Positions 1 to 7,670 of a stretch of DNA of 10,461 bases are shown one piece after another. Every line of letters starts with the position of its first letter. Position 1 is the stretch's first letter. Below the pieces are notes generated by a model. The model searched no databases and was not told the origin of the DNA. It saw only the letters and a list, made by a program, of their open reading frames with translations. The position numbers and the translations under genes are program-made. This DNA is from Hemicentrotus pulcherrimus (taxonomy: Eukaryota > Echinodermata > Echinoidea > Camarodonta > Strongylocentrotidae): positions 66,078-76,538 of the forward strand of contig BEXV01000249.1 of assembly GCA_003118195.1 (NCBI GenBank). Reading direction: 5' to 3'.

Positions 1-170
1 ATTAGGATCATCAAGAACAACTTTAAAACAAAATGCCACATTAATAAGTGCTACAGATAAAGAACAACATTACACACAAAAAACGCCACAATATTCTTCA
101 ATAACTCCAATGCAATATCTTTCAAAAAATCAACCGAAGGCTTTTCAATAGCTCTACTCTCCTTCTAAAA

Positions 171-352
171 AAGAGAGTGAATTTTCACTCTATTATCATT
201 TTAGTGGGAGTGACGTCCGTGATCACTTGTTTAGGAGTGAATATCAATTGATTTTCGAGTGCTCTCTAAGAAGAAAGGAGTGAATGTTCACTCTATTTTC
301 ATTTACATTTTCACTCTCCAGAGGAGTGACATCAGGGATCACTCGTTTTTTT
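171..352. repeat. Cluster of GAGTGA/TCACTC palindromic repeats in two tandem-like copies
   Basis: Copy A (about 173-231) and copy B (about 277-351) share the same order of blocks. Each has a short hairpin-like unit (GAGTGAATTTTCACTC in A, GAGTGAATGTTCACTC in B), then TCTATT-TCATTT, then GGAGTGAC-TC-G-GATCACT, and ends in a T-rich run. A third, weaker unit with GAGTGA and GAGTGCTCTC lies between them (233-263). The copies are offset by about 105 bases. The direct order and self-complementary units are visible in the sequence. I have the impression that such GAGTGA/TCACTC repeats are dispersed in sea urchin genomes, but I cannot check it. No coding potential is seen. Confidence 0.6.
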
Positions 353-358
353 TTTTTT
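346..358. repeat. T13 homopolymer
   Basis: An uninterrupted run of 13 T directly follows the second GAGTGA/TCACTC copy. It may be the oligo-A tail of a minus-strand retroposed sequence or a simple slippage tract; nothing in the sequence decides between these. Confidence 0.7.
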
Positions 359-360
359 AA

Positions 361-1890
361 CTGATGAGTATCCGACATCTATCACGTCTACACGGATTTG
401 TTAGGACATTGTATTCCGTAATCTGAACTTGGTTTCTATAGGACATGCTATAAGCATTTTTGAAATGTTCCTTATTTTTTTTTAAATAGAAACTTTTAAT
501 GATTTCGTTATATTTTTTACCTTCATTACAACTTTGCATTATCAATTATGGGAATTGCAAATAGTGTAACTATAGCCAGATATGGAGGTCCCGCTATAAA
601 TATCTCAGTATTCCAGCGTATTTATGGGTTGTATTTGTATAATTAATGAAGAAATCGAACGTGATATTGACAATTAGTTTGGATGACGCAAACCCAGCCC
701 AAGATGTAGACAGAAAGACCTTTAAATTCCCAAGTGCGCTGAAAAGATAATTTTCCAGACGGTTCAATTAAATCCCAGTGTCCCGGGGGACTATTATATT
801 ATTTTGTTCTAAAGCATGCATGCAGATCCAAAAGATTCTACACAATTTGTGTTATCGCTTGTTAATAAAACAAAGTAAGAGATATCTTGAGAGAAGAATA
901 CTTTTATTTTCTTAGTTCCATACACAAATATCATGACTCATGTATTATCTAGTTATTAATCTAATTTTCTAATGAGTAAGAGTGTAGAAATAAAAGAAAA
1001 TTGGAAATGAATCAGCATTTCCAATTTCCCCATTTTTGCCCTGTGCAAATTAATGACCCTCAAAAATGGCTTTTACCGCCCTTGAAGTGGATAGAACTTA
1101 AAGTACTTGAGAAAGTCATGTTGTATAAATTCATTAGGAGTCCATCTCAAAAAACGTTTTGACCAATTTCGAAAAACGATTTGGTTAATAATCACTATGA
1201 AATATTTGGTGTAAAATTGCAAACATGAAGGTAAATGAATGTGTCCGGAAGAATTTGGGGGACTTCGTGCCCATCTTGTGTAATATTTTGCTAAATCAAG
1301 GTCGTCTTTTACTACAGGGTTATTACAAAATCAACCGAGCTGGGAATAAAATTAACGGAGAGATGATTAGGCACATAATTACCCTCACGGTGGACATTTT
1401 TCTTAACTAATCTGTTTTACAGTGTAATTTGAATTCGGATAATATCTCGAATACCAAGAGGACTTTTTATTTTGATATTGAGCTACATAACTACAGGGTC
1501 GGTATTAAGAAACATTTATATTCCCCCACATAGAACAGTTTCGTTTCAATAAATAAACATAATTATTCGTTTTACTGGTCCCAAATCTGGAAGAATTTAT
1601 TTATTCTATCAAAATATGCTCTTCACTCCTTCATTACCTTTATTTCTGCTAAGAAAACAAAAATTATTTTTGTACAATAAAATTGGTAGCAGATATCATT
1701 ACAGTTGTTTCACACTTTTTTTCGGTATTGTTTGTTTGATTTCATTGTTTTCCTTTTTTCTTCCCATCTCTTTTTACTTTGATAGGTAATTTATGTAGAT
1801 TATGATCATTATGTAATTATATATACATTGGATGTCTGTTTTATTATGACGACCCTATCAAAGCCAAGTTTTTCTGTCCATGTTTTAACT
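361..1890. other. AT-rich stretch without recognisable gene
   Basis: Only short open frames are present (about 60 codons at most, at 357-545 minus and 1225-1410 plus). None shows a recognisable motif, and such lengths are expected by chance in AT-rich DNA. AATAAATAAA at 1548-1557 would serve as a polyadenylation signal on the plus strand, but no upstream gene supports it. No tRNA, long repeat or inverted-repeat element was recognised. It is best read as intergenic or intronic DNA. Confidence 0.6.
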
Positions 1891-1892
1891 TT

Positions 1893-1914
1893 CATCAATC
1901 AATCAATCAATCAA
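1893..1914. repeat. (AATC)n microsatellite
   Basis: About five uninterrupted units of ATCA. The tract lies about 90 bases downstream, in minus-strand sense, of the reverse-transcriptase fossil. On that strand it reads (TTGA)n/(GATT)n, which could be the decayed tail repeat of a LINE, but this is only a positional guess. Confidence 0.9.
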
Positions 1915-2000
1915 GAGTTTAACCTGCACATCTAAGACGCACGTAATGTTCATTCAATGACAGCTACATAGGTTTTATGTGTTGTCATCTACATATTATT

Positions 2001-2171
2001 TGAAAATAAGATTGGTCCTACTATTGATCCTTGGGGAACATCGAATAGAAGCTTATGTTGCCGGTACCCTCTTTCATTAAACATGTTGCTAGGAAGACTG
2101 GAGGCCACGTGACCTCTAATAAGGCGAGGAAGTTAATCGACAACATCAATATTCAGAGAAAGAAAAGCCAT
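2001..2171 (-). pseudogene. Fossil fragment of a non-LTR retrotransposon reverse transcriptase
   Basis: Read on the minus strand, 2045-2004 translates as FDVPQGSIVGPILF. This matches the hallmark block of non-LTR reverse transcriptases (typically GVPQGSVLGPLLF), which lies just before the catalytic ADD block. In the same frame, 2171-2148 reads MAFLSLNI and is followed by DVVD, which resembles the family's FLDLSAAFDTVDH block with its key Asp lost. The spacing between the two blocks (about 40 codons) is shorter than the roughly 55 usual in the family, so an internal deletion is likely. A stop lies after DVVD and another four codons past the PQG block (after SNNM), and no ADD block follows. This is a dead, truncated copy of a LINE. 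A CR1/L2/jockey-like source is inference; the clade cannot be fixed from so little sequence. The fragment was missed as an open frame because of the stops. Confidence 0.65.
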
Positions 2172-2506
2172 TAATGTGTGGAAACAAAATCATGAAGACT
2201 ATTCACTAACGACTTGACTATTTGAATCTGTATAGCATTGTCATGTTTGTAAAAAGAAGTTTCATGATTATAACATGAATGCATAACTATGTAAACACAA
2301 ACCATTGGATTTTCTTCACAATAAAAAAAAGTAAGTGTGTATCGCCAGCACGTGCACAAAATACGATCCAATTAGGTTGCACTACCAGTCGCCTACACGG
2401 CTCATAAATATTAAATGACCAGTCCATCACGTTTCGATGATGCGTCGCGAATATATTTATTTACCGGGGGCTGCATGAAACACATTTGCGTCTAGCATCG
2501 TCATTC

Positions 2507-2524
2507 CGAATCAAGCTTGATTCG
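2507..2524. repeat. 18-base perfect palindrome
   Basis: CGAATCAAGCTTGATTCG equals its own reverse complement over 18 bases. It lies at the left edge of the dispersed repeat at about 2524-2630 and could be a junction of two inverted copies or a binding site for a dimeric factor. No function can be assigned. Confidence 0.8.
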
Positions 2525-2630
2525 CCAGTCACACCAACGTGAACGATACAGGGACCGAACAAAAATATCACATTACCCCGAATGGCCTAGACGCAGTAAG
2601 GTTTTGGGTCGGTTTGGCGGTGTGACCGAG
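2524..2630. repeat. Candidate small dispersed repeat with short inverted ends
   Basis: GTCACACC at 2528-2535 is the inverse of GGTGTGAC at 2619-2626, with partial similarity continuing outward (GCCAGTCACACC against the inverse of GGTGTGACCGAGGC). The left part (2524-2583), including ATCACATTACCCCGAA, is repeated in direct orientation at 8913-8970. The GTGACCGAGGC end also matches the right end of the MITE at 9869-10000, so these may be members of one family of non-autonomous elements. A second crossing inverted pair, TGCGTCTAG (2487-2495) and CTAGACGCA (2587-2595), complicates the boundaries. The repeat nature is fairly convincing but the limits are uncertain. Confidence 0.4.
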
Positions 2631-2639
2631 GCACCAGGA

Positions 2640-3590
2640 GTGGTTGCTTTTTAAGATTCAAGACATGTATTCTCGTCACGGATGTTGTCATGCGATGTAT
2701 ATTTCAAGACTGGATTCGACACAGAAAAGCAAGGAACCTTGGGAAGTGGAACACCTCAATTTAGTTGTCCTACGGGAAAAAAACAGAAGATAGTGATATC
2801 AGTTTTTTGACAGTTCCAAAGCAATCTTCTCTTACTAGTGGCGTATTATCCGGCATAGAATTGGGCTAAAACGCGCCTTTCCTCCTATAGACAAAGACAA
2901 ATCAACTTGCATTCGGTCTACGAAATGGAAAGAGGGGGCAGCTGAAGAATCGCGCAATCGGGATTTCCCGCTGCTAAACAAGTAGGGGGTATTTTAAAAA
3001 TTGAATGAATCATGACATTGCGAATATGCCTACCCTAGTAGGCAATATAAATATGGGCTAGCTTTTAACAGTAGCATCATGTAGGGGCGCCTCTAGAAAT
3101 GTTAAATGAATGGGGGATGGGGGCTAATGGGCCAAATTTTTGTTGGCAAATATTTCGAACAAAACGGATTTAATGTGAGAAAGAAGCTCGAACTGAAGAG
3201 AAAAAAACATCAGAATTGAACGTTGGAGTCACACATCCCTTTGTTGCCCCAACCCTTCTCCTCCCTCCTGGAGAGCCCGAAACAATTAGATACAAATGGA
3301 AATGGCACATCAGCTTTCTGATAGCATGATCAATTCATGTATCGGGGATTAAGCTGTCTTCTTTCTAAATTCTGACATGGCCACACTTTGGATTTACCCA
3401 CCATGAATAACAGCACGGTTGAAATGGACGACGCGATTTATGGTTGTGGGAAAATGTGATAGTTACATCCCTCCCATTCTCGTGCAGCCTATTTACGTCC
3501 TACATGTGAAATTCAATACAACACCCCTGTTTCATGAATGGAAGAGTCCAAGTACGATCACGCCGTAACATGATCGGGAGGATTATCTCA
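2640..3590. other. Stretch without recognisable gene
   Basis: Base composition is more balanced than at the left of the window. A stop-to-stop frame of about 58 codons (about 2623-2794 plus, with an ATG at 2665) has no recognisable motif and no good splice sites at its edges. G-rich patches occur near 3085-3135. Nothing here can be called a gene, RNA or mobile element from sequence alone. Confidence 0.55.
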
Positions 3591-3591
3591 C

Positions 3592-3607
3592 TTTTCGCGC
3601 CGGGCGC
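3592..3607 (+). promoter_or_regulatory. E2F-type site in a CpG-rich spot, candidate promoter element
   Basis: TTTTCGCGCCGGGCGC contains an exact TTTCGCGCC, the E2F/DP consensus, at 3593-3601, with several CpGs in 16 bases of otherwise CpG-poor DNA. About 180 bases downstream, AAAGAGGTAGGT at 3771-3782 is a plausible splice donor (cut before GT at 3777), so 3640-3776 could be an untranslated first exon. No TATA box, start codon or coding sequence confirms this. The site match is seen directly; the promoter role is inference. Confidence 0.25.
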
Positions 3608-3608
3608 T

Positions 3609-3628
3609 CTATTAATTCAAATTAATAG
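3609..3628. repeat. Short AT-rich inverted repeat
   Basis: CTATTAATT and AATTAATAG form perfect 9-base arms around a two-base centre. They lie eight bases right of the E2F-type motif. The TTAATT cores resemble homeodomain sites, but such sites are common by chance. Confidence 0.6.
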
Positions 3629-3629
3629 T

Positions 3630-4373
3630 TCAAGAAGCAACAGCTAGGCAGAGGTGAGGAGGATCTCGGGTGCTTTTAGACGTAACTGTGACCGCATAAT
3701 ACAAGAGTTACTGGAAGAGGACCATTTCGTCGAGTATAATTGCTCATTGAAGGAGACGTAGCTGCTCGAAAAAGAGGTAGGTACAGCACTGCATCTTCGT
3801 TATTGGACTTGCTTTCAATAAGTTAAACGGTTATATTACAGTATAAAAGGATTAAGGGCAATGAAAGCTGACCATCACTAATAAACCTTTATGGCTAAAA
3901 ATACGATTACAAAGGAAAGGTATATTTCCTAACAAATTTTAAACACAGAGTTAGAAAAGTGGATTTTTTAGATTTTTAACTGAAGTATCAAATTCCATTG
4001 TATTTGCTTTTGCTTGACAACTGTTTGATAGCATATTAATAGGATATTGTTGTGTGTGTTGATGGATTTTTAAAACATAGATTCTATGTAAGGTTGAAAC
4101 ACTGTATGTTTTTAAAAATGTATTTTATTGTTATTATATTCATTTTTTCACTTGACACTTGTTAAATTTGGTCGGAAGCTGTCATAAACCTATAAAAAAC
4201 AAATGCTCTGGCGACACCTGCTCGGCGGGATATTTTTAATAGTAGTCATCCCTGCACCCAGCAGTATTTCACACCCTAAACTTAAACCTATCAACCTCAA
4301 CTAAAACCCAACACGCAAACTAAAAGCCGTATAGCATAGGCCCAATAAGTACATGTCCGATCACTTAAACCAT
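3630..4373. other. Stretch without recognisable gene
   Basis: Mostly AT-rich from 3800 onward. It contains the weak splice-donor candidate at 3777 and, at 4272-4318, a degenerate run of CCTAAA-like units resembling decayed telomere-type repeats. There is no open frame of interest and no further element was recognised before the SINE. Confidence 0.5.
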
Positions 4374-4381
4374 ATAATAAT

Positions 4382-4732
4382 GTGGGAGTGTCGTGGTGGA
4401 GTGGTTTAAGGCTCTTGATTGGAGATGCGAAGGTCGAGGGTTCGAATCCCGACACGGCACTAATATCCTTTGGCAAGATATTAACCTGCACTTGCTACTC
4501 TCAACCCAGGTGTTAAATGGGTACCCGTTAGGATGCGGCCGTCATTGTTGGTCAAACAGCTTGTAAGCGTCAAGTAACGCCCAGCTGGAATGCTCCCCAG
4601 GGAGTGGAGATTGTGCACACAGTGTGTGCGGGCAAGCACTAAATCCAATGACCGGGGTAATGGTATATTTGTAAACCGCTTAGATACATTTGTATTAAGC
4701 GCTATATAAAAATTAAATATTATTATAATAAA
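4382..4732 (+). mobile_element. tRNA-derived SINE, near full length
   Basis: The 5' part (4388-4460) is a tRNA-like head with RNA polymerase III box A (4394-4404) and a perfect box B GGTTCGAATCC (4439-4449). A body of about 240 bases follows, containing the GGTACCCGTTAGGATG and CTCCCCAGGGAGTGGAG segments I associate with deuterostome SINEs. The 3' end has an inverted pair, CGCTTA at 4678-4683 and TAAGCG at 4696-4701, then GCGCTATATAAA and an ATT-rich tail. Such GCGCTATATAAA plus (TTA)n ends are typical of SINEs mobilised by L2/CR1-like LINEs. The flanks ATAATAATGTGGG (4374-4386) and ATAATAAAGTAGGG (4725-4738) resemble a decayed target-site duplication, though the AT-rich tail makes this ambiguous. 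The minus-strand open frames across it (4297-4491 and 4481-4789) are not genes. Confidence 0.85.
4388..4460 (+). promoter_or_regulatory. tRNA-like head of the SINE with internal Pol III promoter (boxes A and B)
   Basis: The acceptor stem is still paired: GTGTCGT at 4388-4394 with ACGGCAC at 4454-4460, including one G-T wobble. Box A TGGTGGAGTGG (4394-4404) fits TRGYNNARYGG and box B (4439-4449) is perfect, about 34 bases apart. The T stem has only three good pairs and the anticodon arm is not convincing. A GGAGATGCGAAGG stretch before box B recalls the long variable arm of tRNA-Ser or tRNA-Leu, so a class II tRNA ancestor is likely but not proven. It is not a functional tRNA gene. Confidence 0.75.
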
Positions 4733-4871
4733 GTAGGGTAGCTGAAAGTAATGAAATACCAAATGTCTATTGCATAAAATAATCACCATTTTGCATTACA
4801 TCATAAAGCTACTAACTCTATAAACTTGTGCTGAACAGGGCAGGTGGTAGAGACAAGGTATCCATTAAATG

Positions 4872-4956
4872 CTACTACTCCTCTTCCTCCTCCACCGCCT
4901 CTTATTCTTCTTCCCATTCTCCTCCTCGTCCTCCTACTACTTCTACTTCTACTTTC
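4872..4956. repeat. Pyrimidine-rich CTC/CTT/CTA tract
   Basis: The plus strand is almost pure C and T in triplet-like units (CTC, CTT, CTA), ending in a (CTA/CTT)n stretch. It explains the serine-rich plus-strand frame at 4828-5049, which is therefore a low-complexity artefact. The tract lies just outside the left end of the TTAA transposon. Confidence 0.8.
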
Positions 4957-5006
4957 AATATCTTCATAGTTGGCCTAGTACAGTCTTTAACTTTCTCACA
5001 GTTTAA

Positions 5007-5368
5007 AGGTAAAGACTATTATTGGAAACGCCCCAATTTCAAAAAATGAAATGGAAGCTCTCATTACCAATCATGTGAAAGAATATGTTTTGACTAATGC
5101 ATGATGATAAATTTGCCGAGAAACCGCCTACTAATTCATAAATTTAGTAAATTTGTTTCTCTCATGGTCTGTGAGAGATATAGGTTAGTCCCATATACAT
5201 CTTTCTGTGTATAGTGCTTGTAACTTAACGAAGAATGGGACACATTTCTTATCATTTTGATGATTCCAGAACCTTGCAGAACTGATGATAGATGCTAGAT
5301 GATCAACCTTTTCTGAGCGATTACACAACGTTTCTTTCACAATGCAATCGCTTGACCATAACTGGTCT
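5007..5368 (+). repeat. Left terminal inverted repeat of the TTAA transposon
   Basis: It pairs with 6667-7046 in reverse complement. Perfect blocks are 5063-5098 against 6946-6981, 5244-5274 against 6767-6797, and 5324-5351 against 6684-6711. Divergence is concentrated around 5105-5170, where the right arm has a different sequence of similar length. The minus-strand open frame at 5185-5385 lies wholly in this arm and is not counted as a gene. Confidence 0.8.
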
Positions 5369-6180
5369 GTTCGTGTATTGTACATTCATTACACAGCGTT
5401 AGTCGATGCACCTAAGCTGTATCATAATCTTCAATGGGGATAATTAATTAAGATCCTACAGAGGGTGTTGAACTGAGTGGATGTGCATTTATTATGAGGA
5501 GGAGGAAAGGCGATATGGCATTTTAGTTTGCCATAACCTCAGTTTTATACGCCACTGATATGAGCCTTGTTCAGACTGTGCAGCGGTTAACCGCTTTTTA
5601 AAAACAAGTTTTGGTTTTGGTTTTGATCTCCAGATCTCTGATATTCAAAAAGAGAAATTAAGATTATGTTCCTTAGTCAGTATTAATGTGATTTCATATT
5701 ATATACTTCTGGACTAAATTAACATAAATTATGTAAATATAAATTTATATAAACACCTATGTATATATCTTATATGTCTACAAATATATGCTGTTCTCAG
5801 TCCTATATAGTAGGGTCCACATCATTTTGTACAGAAGATAAGATGAAATAATCTTCAAAGAGTTACCATTTTGTGAAACTAGGATGAAAGAGAACGTTTT
5901 TTGTTTAAATATAAAGTTGAATTAGTCATCCGTCATAATTTAGATGGCGATGTCAATTAGCACACGGTCATTTAATTTGGATTTAAGGCCTAGTACGTCT
6001 GTCCACGGTAAGAATGAATATACTAATCTGTAGTCTGGTGCCAGCGAAATGCTATTCCGGAATTCTATAACATCCTCAAGACATGCGCTTTCATGCATGC
6101 GATCCACAGGAAATTAATATCATCCACAACGACTAACCTCCACTGGAAACGGCTGCAACACTTAACCCTCACCCTGTAGA
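5369..6180. other. Interior of the TTAA transposon, left part, no recognisable gene
   Basis: Strongly AT-rich from 5640 to 5800. No transposase motif, tRNA or long repeat was recognised. It holds a 14-base palindrome at 5582-5595 and a (GGTTTT)n run at 5607-5624. The lack of a coding region supports a non-autonomous element, or one whose original interior has been replaced. Confidence 0.55.
5582..5624. repeat. 14-base palindrome followed by a short (GGTTTT)n run
   Basis: AGCGGTTAACCGCT (5582-5595) is perfectly self-complementary. About 12 bases later, TTTTGGTTTTGGTTTT forms a three-unit simple repeat. The combination may be part of an older repeat inside the transposon; no function is apparent. 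Confidence 0.55.
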
Positions 6181-6325
6181 GGCGTATCCAGGATTCTCTG
6201 GACGGAGGGTTGGGTACAACTCCGAAAAATCCCCGGCGAAACAAAAACAAACATACAACTTATCAGCCTCCCCCAAACACTTTTTTTTATGAGGGGGGGG
6301 GTGCCCCTATGCCCCTGGACCCGCC
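6181..6325. mobile_element. MITE-like element with GGCGNNTCCAGG ends, nested in the TTAA transposon
   Basis: GGCGTATCCAGG at 6181-6192 is inverted at 6314-6325 (CCTGGACCCGCC), matching at 10 of 12 positions. About 145 bases lie end to end, with a C-rich run (CTCCCCC near 6268-6274), T8 and G9 inside. Short elements ending in GGCGGATCCAGG are widespread in marine invertebrate genomes in my experience; the superfamily is not determined. No clear target-site duplication is seen. The open frame at 6065-6250 on the minus strand overlaps its left end and is spurious. Confidence 0.55.
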
Positions 6326-6653
6326 ATTGCCACTACGAATCATTCAATACACTATCCTTCCGATAACCCTCAAAATATAACCTGAAGCATAATTAACTAA
6401 CACGTCGTACATGTTTCAAGACCATTCGGGGGAATAGCGAGCATGTAATGGCCTTGGTTTTCATTCATAATTACGGAGATAGCTGATTAATTATTTGTGG
6501 ACTTCCCGCTGGGGTGAAGTTGAAACAAAGGTTGTACTTGAACAGAATGTATACCAGCATCCTGGCGTATCCATGAATGCCTGTCTCGACGAGATTTCTT
6601 TCATGATAATCAGGTGTCGGGAAACACAATAAAGGGGGGCACTGGGACACGAG

Positions 6654-6654
6654 N
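6654..6654. other. Ambiguous base (N)
   Basis: This is a single undetermined base just outside the inner edge of the right terminal inverted repeat, within CGAGNGGTT. It reflects assembly uncertainty, possibly from collapsed repeat copies. Confidence 0.95.
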
Positions 6655-6666
6655 GGTTAAAGGTTT

Positions 6667-7046
6667 AGACCAGTTCCGGTTATGCGATTGCATTGTGAAA
6701 GAAACGTTGTGAAATCGATCAGAAAAGATTGATCATCTAGCATATAAGTATTCGAGTGTACTATGCAGGTTCTGGAATCATCAAAATGATAAGAAATTTG
6801 ACCCAGTCTCAGTAAAGTTACAAGCACTGTACACAAAAAGATGTATATGGGACTACCCTATATCTATCCAGTCCGGGTAGATTTAATAATTTACCAAATA
6901 TATCAACTAGTAGTCGGTTTCCCGGCAAAATTTGTATCATCACGTATTAGTCAAAACATATTCTTTCACATGATTGGTAATAATAGCTTCCATTTCATAT
7001 TTTTAGAGGGGGGTGGGGGCGGCGTTTCCAAAACTGGTCTGTACCT
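6667..7046 (-). repeat. Right terminal inverted repeat of the TTAA transposon
   Basis: This is the reverse-complement partner of 5007-5368. Compared with the left arm it carries a small insertion near 6745-6765 and an expanded G-rich patch, GGGGGGTGGGGGCGG, ending at 7022. The plus-strand open frame at 6841-7050 lies mostly inside this arm and ends at the TTAA, so it is not treated as a gene. Confidence 0.8.
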
Positions 7047-7050
7047 TTAA

Positions 7051-7580
7051 TACTTACAAAAGCGAGTGAAGGGAAAACCGAAAATGGATGAAGCGAAGCA
7101 GAAGGGCGAGAAAAGAAGAAGAAGAAGCCTGATCCCCCATCCTACGCTCCCCGGTCGCTTTGTGAATTGCATGTCTTTTTTAAATTTTTATTGAGACCGA
7201 TGCCCCCAAATATTGTCAGTGCCCCCTACATGGATTGACCCACGACATAAATAAGCCTTTTATATTAAGGTTAAAACCAATGCAATCAGGAATATTCTGA
7301 ACGATATTTCTATTTTGACTTTTAATCTCATTAAAGTGCATCAATAGATTGAAAATTTGAAATTGAGATTTGGATTAATTATCAAGATCTTAACCTTTTC
7401 AGGTATATTACGGACATTCGTTGTCCCCATATATTATACAATGAAAGTTACATTTATCATGTATAATGTAGACAAGGTAGAGATCAGGCTAGTTGGGTAG
7501 TTGGGATAAATTTAAAGTCCATTTTATGCAGTCTCATGCTATAGGCTCTCTAAAAGTAAAAAACTAAATATTTGTCATGC
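7051..7580. other. Flank of the TTAA transposon, no recognisable gene
   Basis: A purine-rich stretch with (GAA)n at 7061-7128 is followed by short C runs (CCCCC near 7134, 7203 and 7222) of the kind seen at decayed repeat ends. CAGTGCCCCC at 7217-7226 is the inverse of GGGGGCACTG at 6635-6644. The rest is AT-rich without coding signal. Confidence 0.5.
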
Positions 7581-7670
7581 TAATTTCTGTAAGGGAAATT
7601 ACGCATCCACGTAAAAAAATGCGTACGAGAAAGATTCATTATCCGTTTTAAACAAAATTACAGAAAATTA
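7581..7670. repeat. Nested inverted repeats, about 90 bases
   Basis: The outer arms TAATTTCTGTAA (7581-7592) and TTACAGAAAATTA (7658-7670) enclose the inner arms TACGCAT (7600-7606) and ATGCGTA (7619-7625). The order is properly nested, so the strand could fold into a two-tier hairpin. It may be a very short MITE or a structured RNA; the outer arms contain one extra A on the right. Chance is possible in AT-rich DNA. Confidence 0.45.

Larger units (their letters stand above)
5003..7050. mobile_element. Long-TIR DNA transposon flanked by TTAA, probably Kolobok-like and non-autonomous
   Basis: The element runs from 5007 to 7046, about 2.04 kb, with TTAA at 5003-5006 and again at 7047-7050 as the target-site duplication. 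The ends are inverted: AGGTAAAGAC on the left against AGGTACAGAC (inverse of the right end), then TTGGAAACGCC in both. Inverted similarity continues for about 360-380 bases (left 5007-5368, right 6667-7046), with perfect blocks of 28, 31 and 36 bases among diverged stretches and small indels. TTAA duplications are known from the piggyBac and Kolobok superfamilies. The termini do not start CCY as in piggyBac, and long TIRs fit Kolobok better, so Kolobok is inferred. The 1.3 kb interior shows no transposase and holds a nested MITE-like element. The divergence between the arms indicates an old insertion. Confidence 0.75.

Noticed and set aside
1225..1410. 61-codon plus-strand ORF
   Set aside because: No motif, chance length, and no supporting signals.
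1548..1557. AATAAATAAA as a gene 3' end
   Set aside because: No coding sequence upstream; such words are frequent in AT-rich DNA.
2623..2794. 58-codon stop-to-stop frame on the plus strand containing MYSRHGCC
   Set aside because: No recognisable family, and no convincing acceptor or donor site at its limits.
4388..4460. A functional tRNA gene
   Set aside because: The T stem and anticodon arm are degraded and the sequence continues into a SINE body and tail.
4481..4789. Longest open frame in the window, 102 codons on the minus strand
   Set aside because: It runs through the SINE body and tail in antisense; no domain is recognised and the DNA-level explanation is complete.
4828..5049. Serine/proline-rich plus-strand frame of 73 codons
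   Set aside because: Its content comes from the CTC/CTT pyrimidine tract and then the transposon arm.
5185..5385. Open frame in the left arm whose reading frame is also largely kept in the right arm (one stop, one indel divisible by three)
   Set aside because: The similarity of the two translations follows from the inverted repeat itself; no protein family is recognised and it lies in a terminal repeat.
5607..5624. (GGTTTT)3 as a telomere-like repeat
   Set aside because: Only three units in an interior position; a short simple repeat is sufficient.
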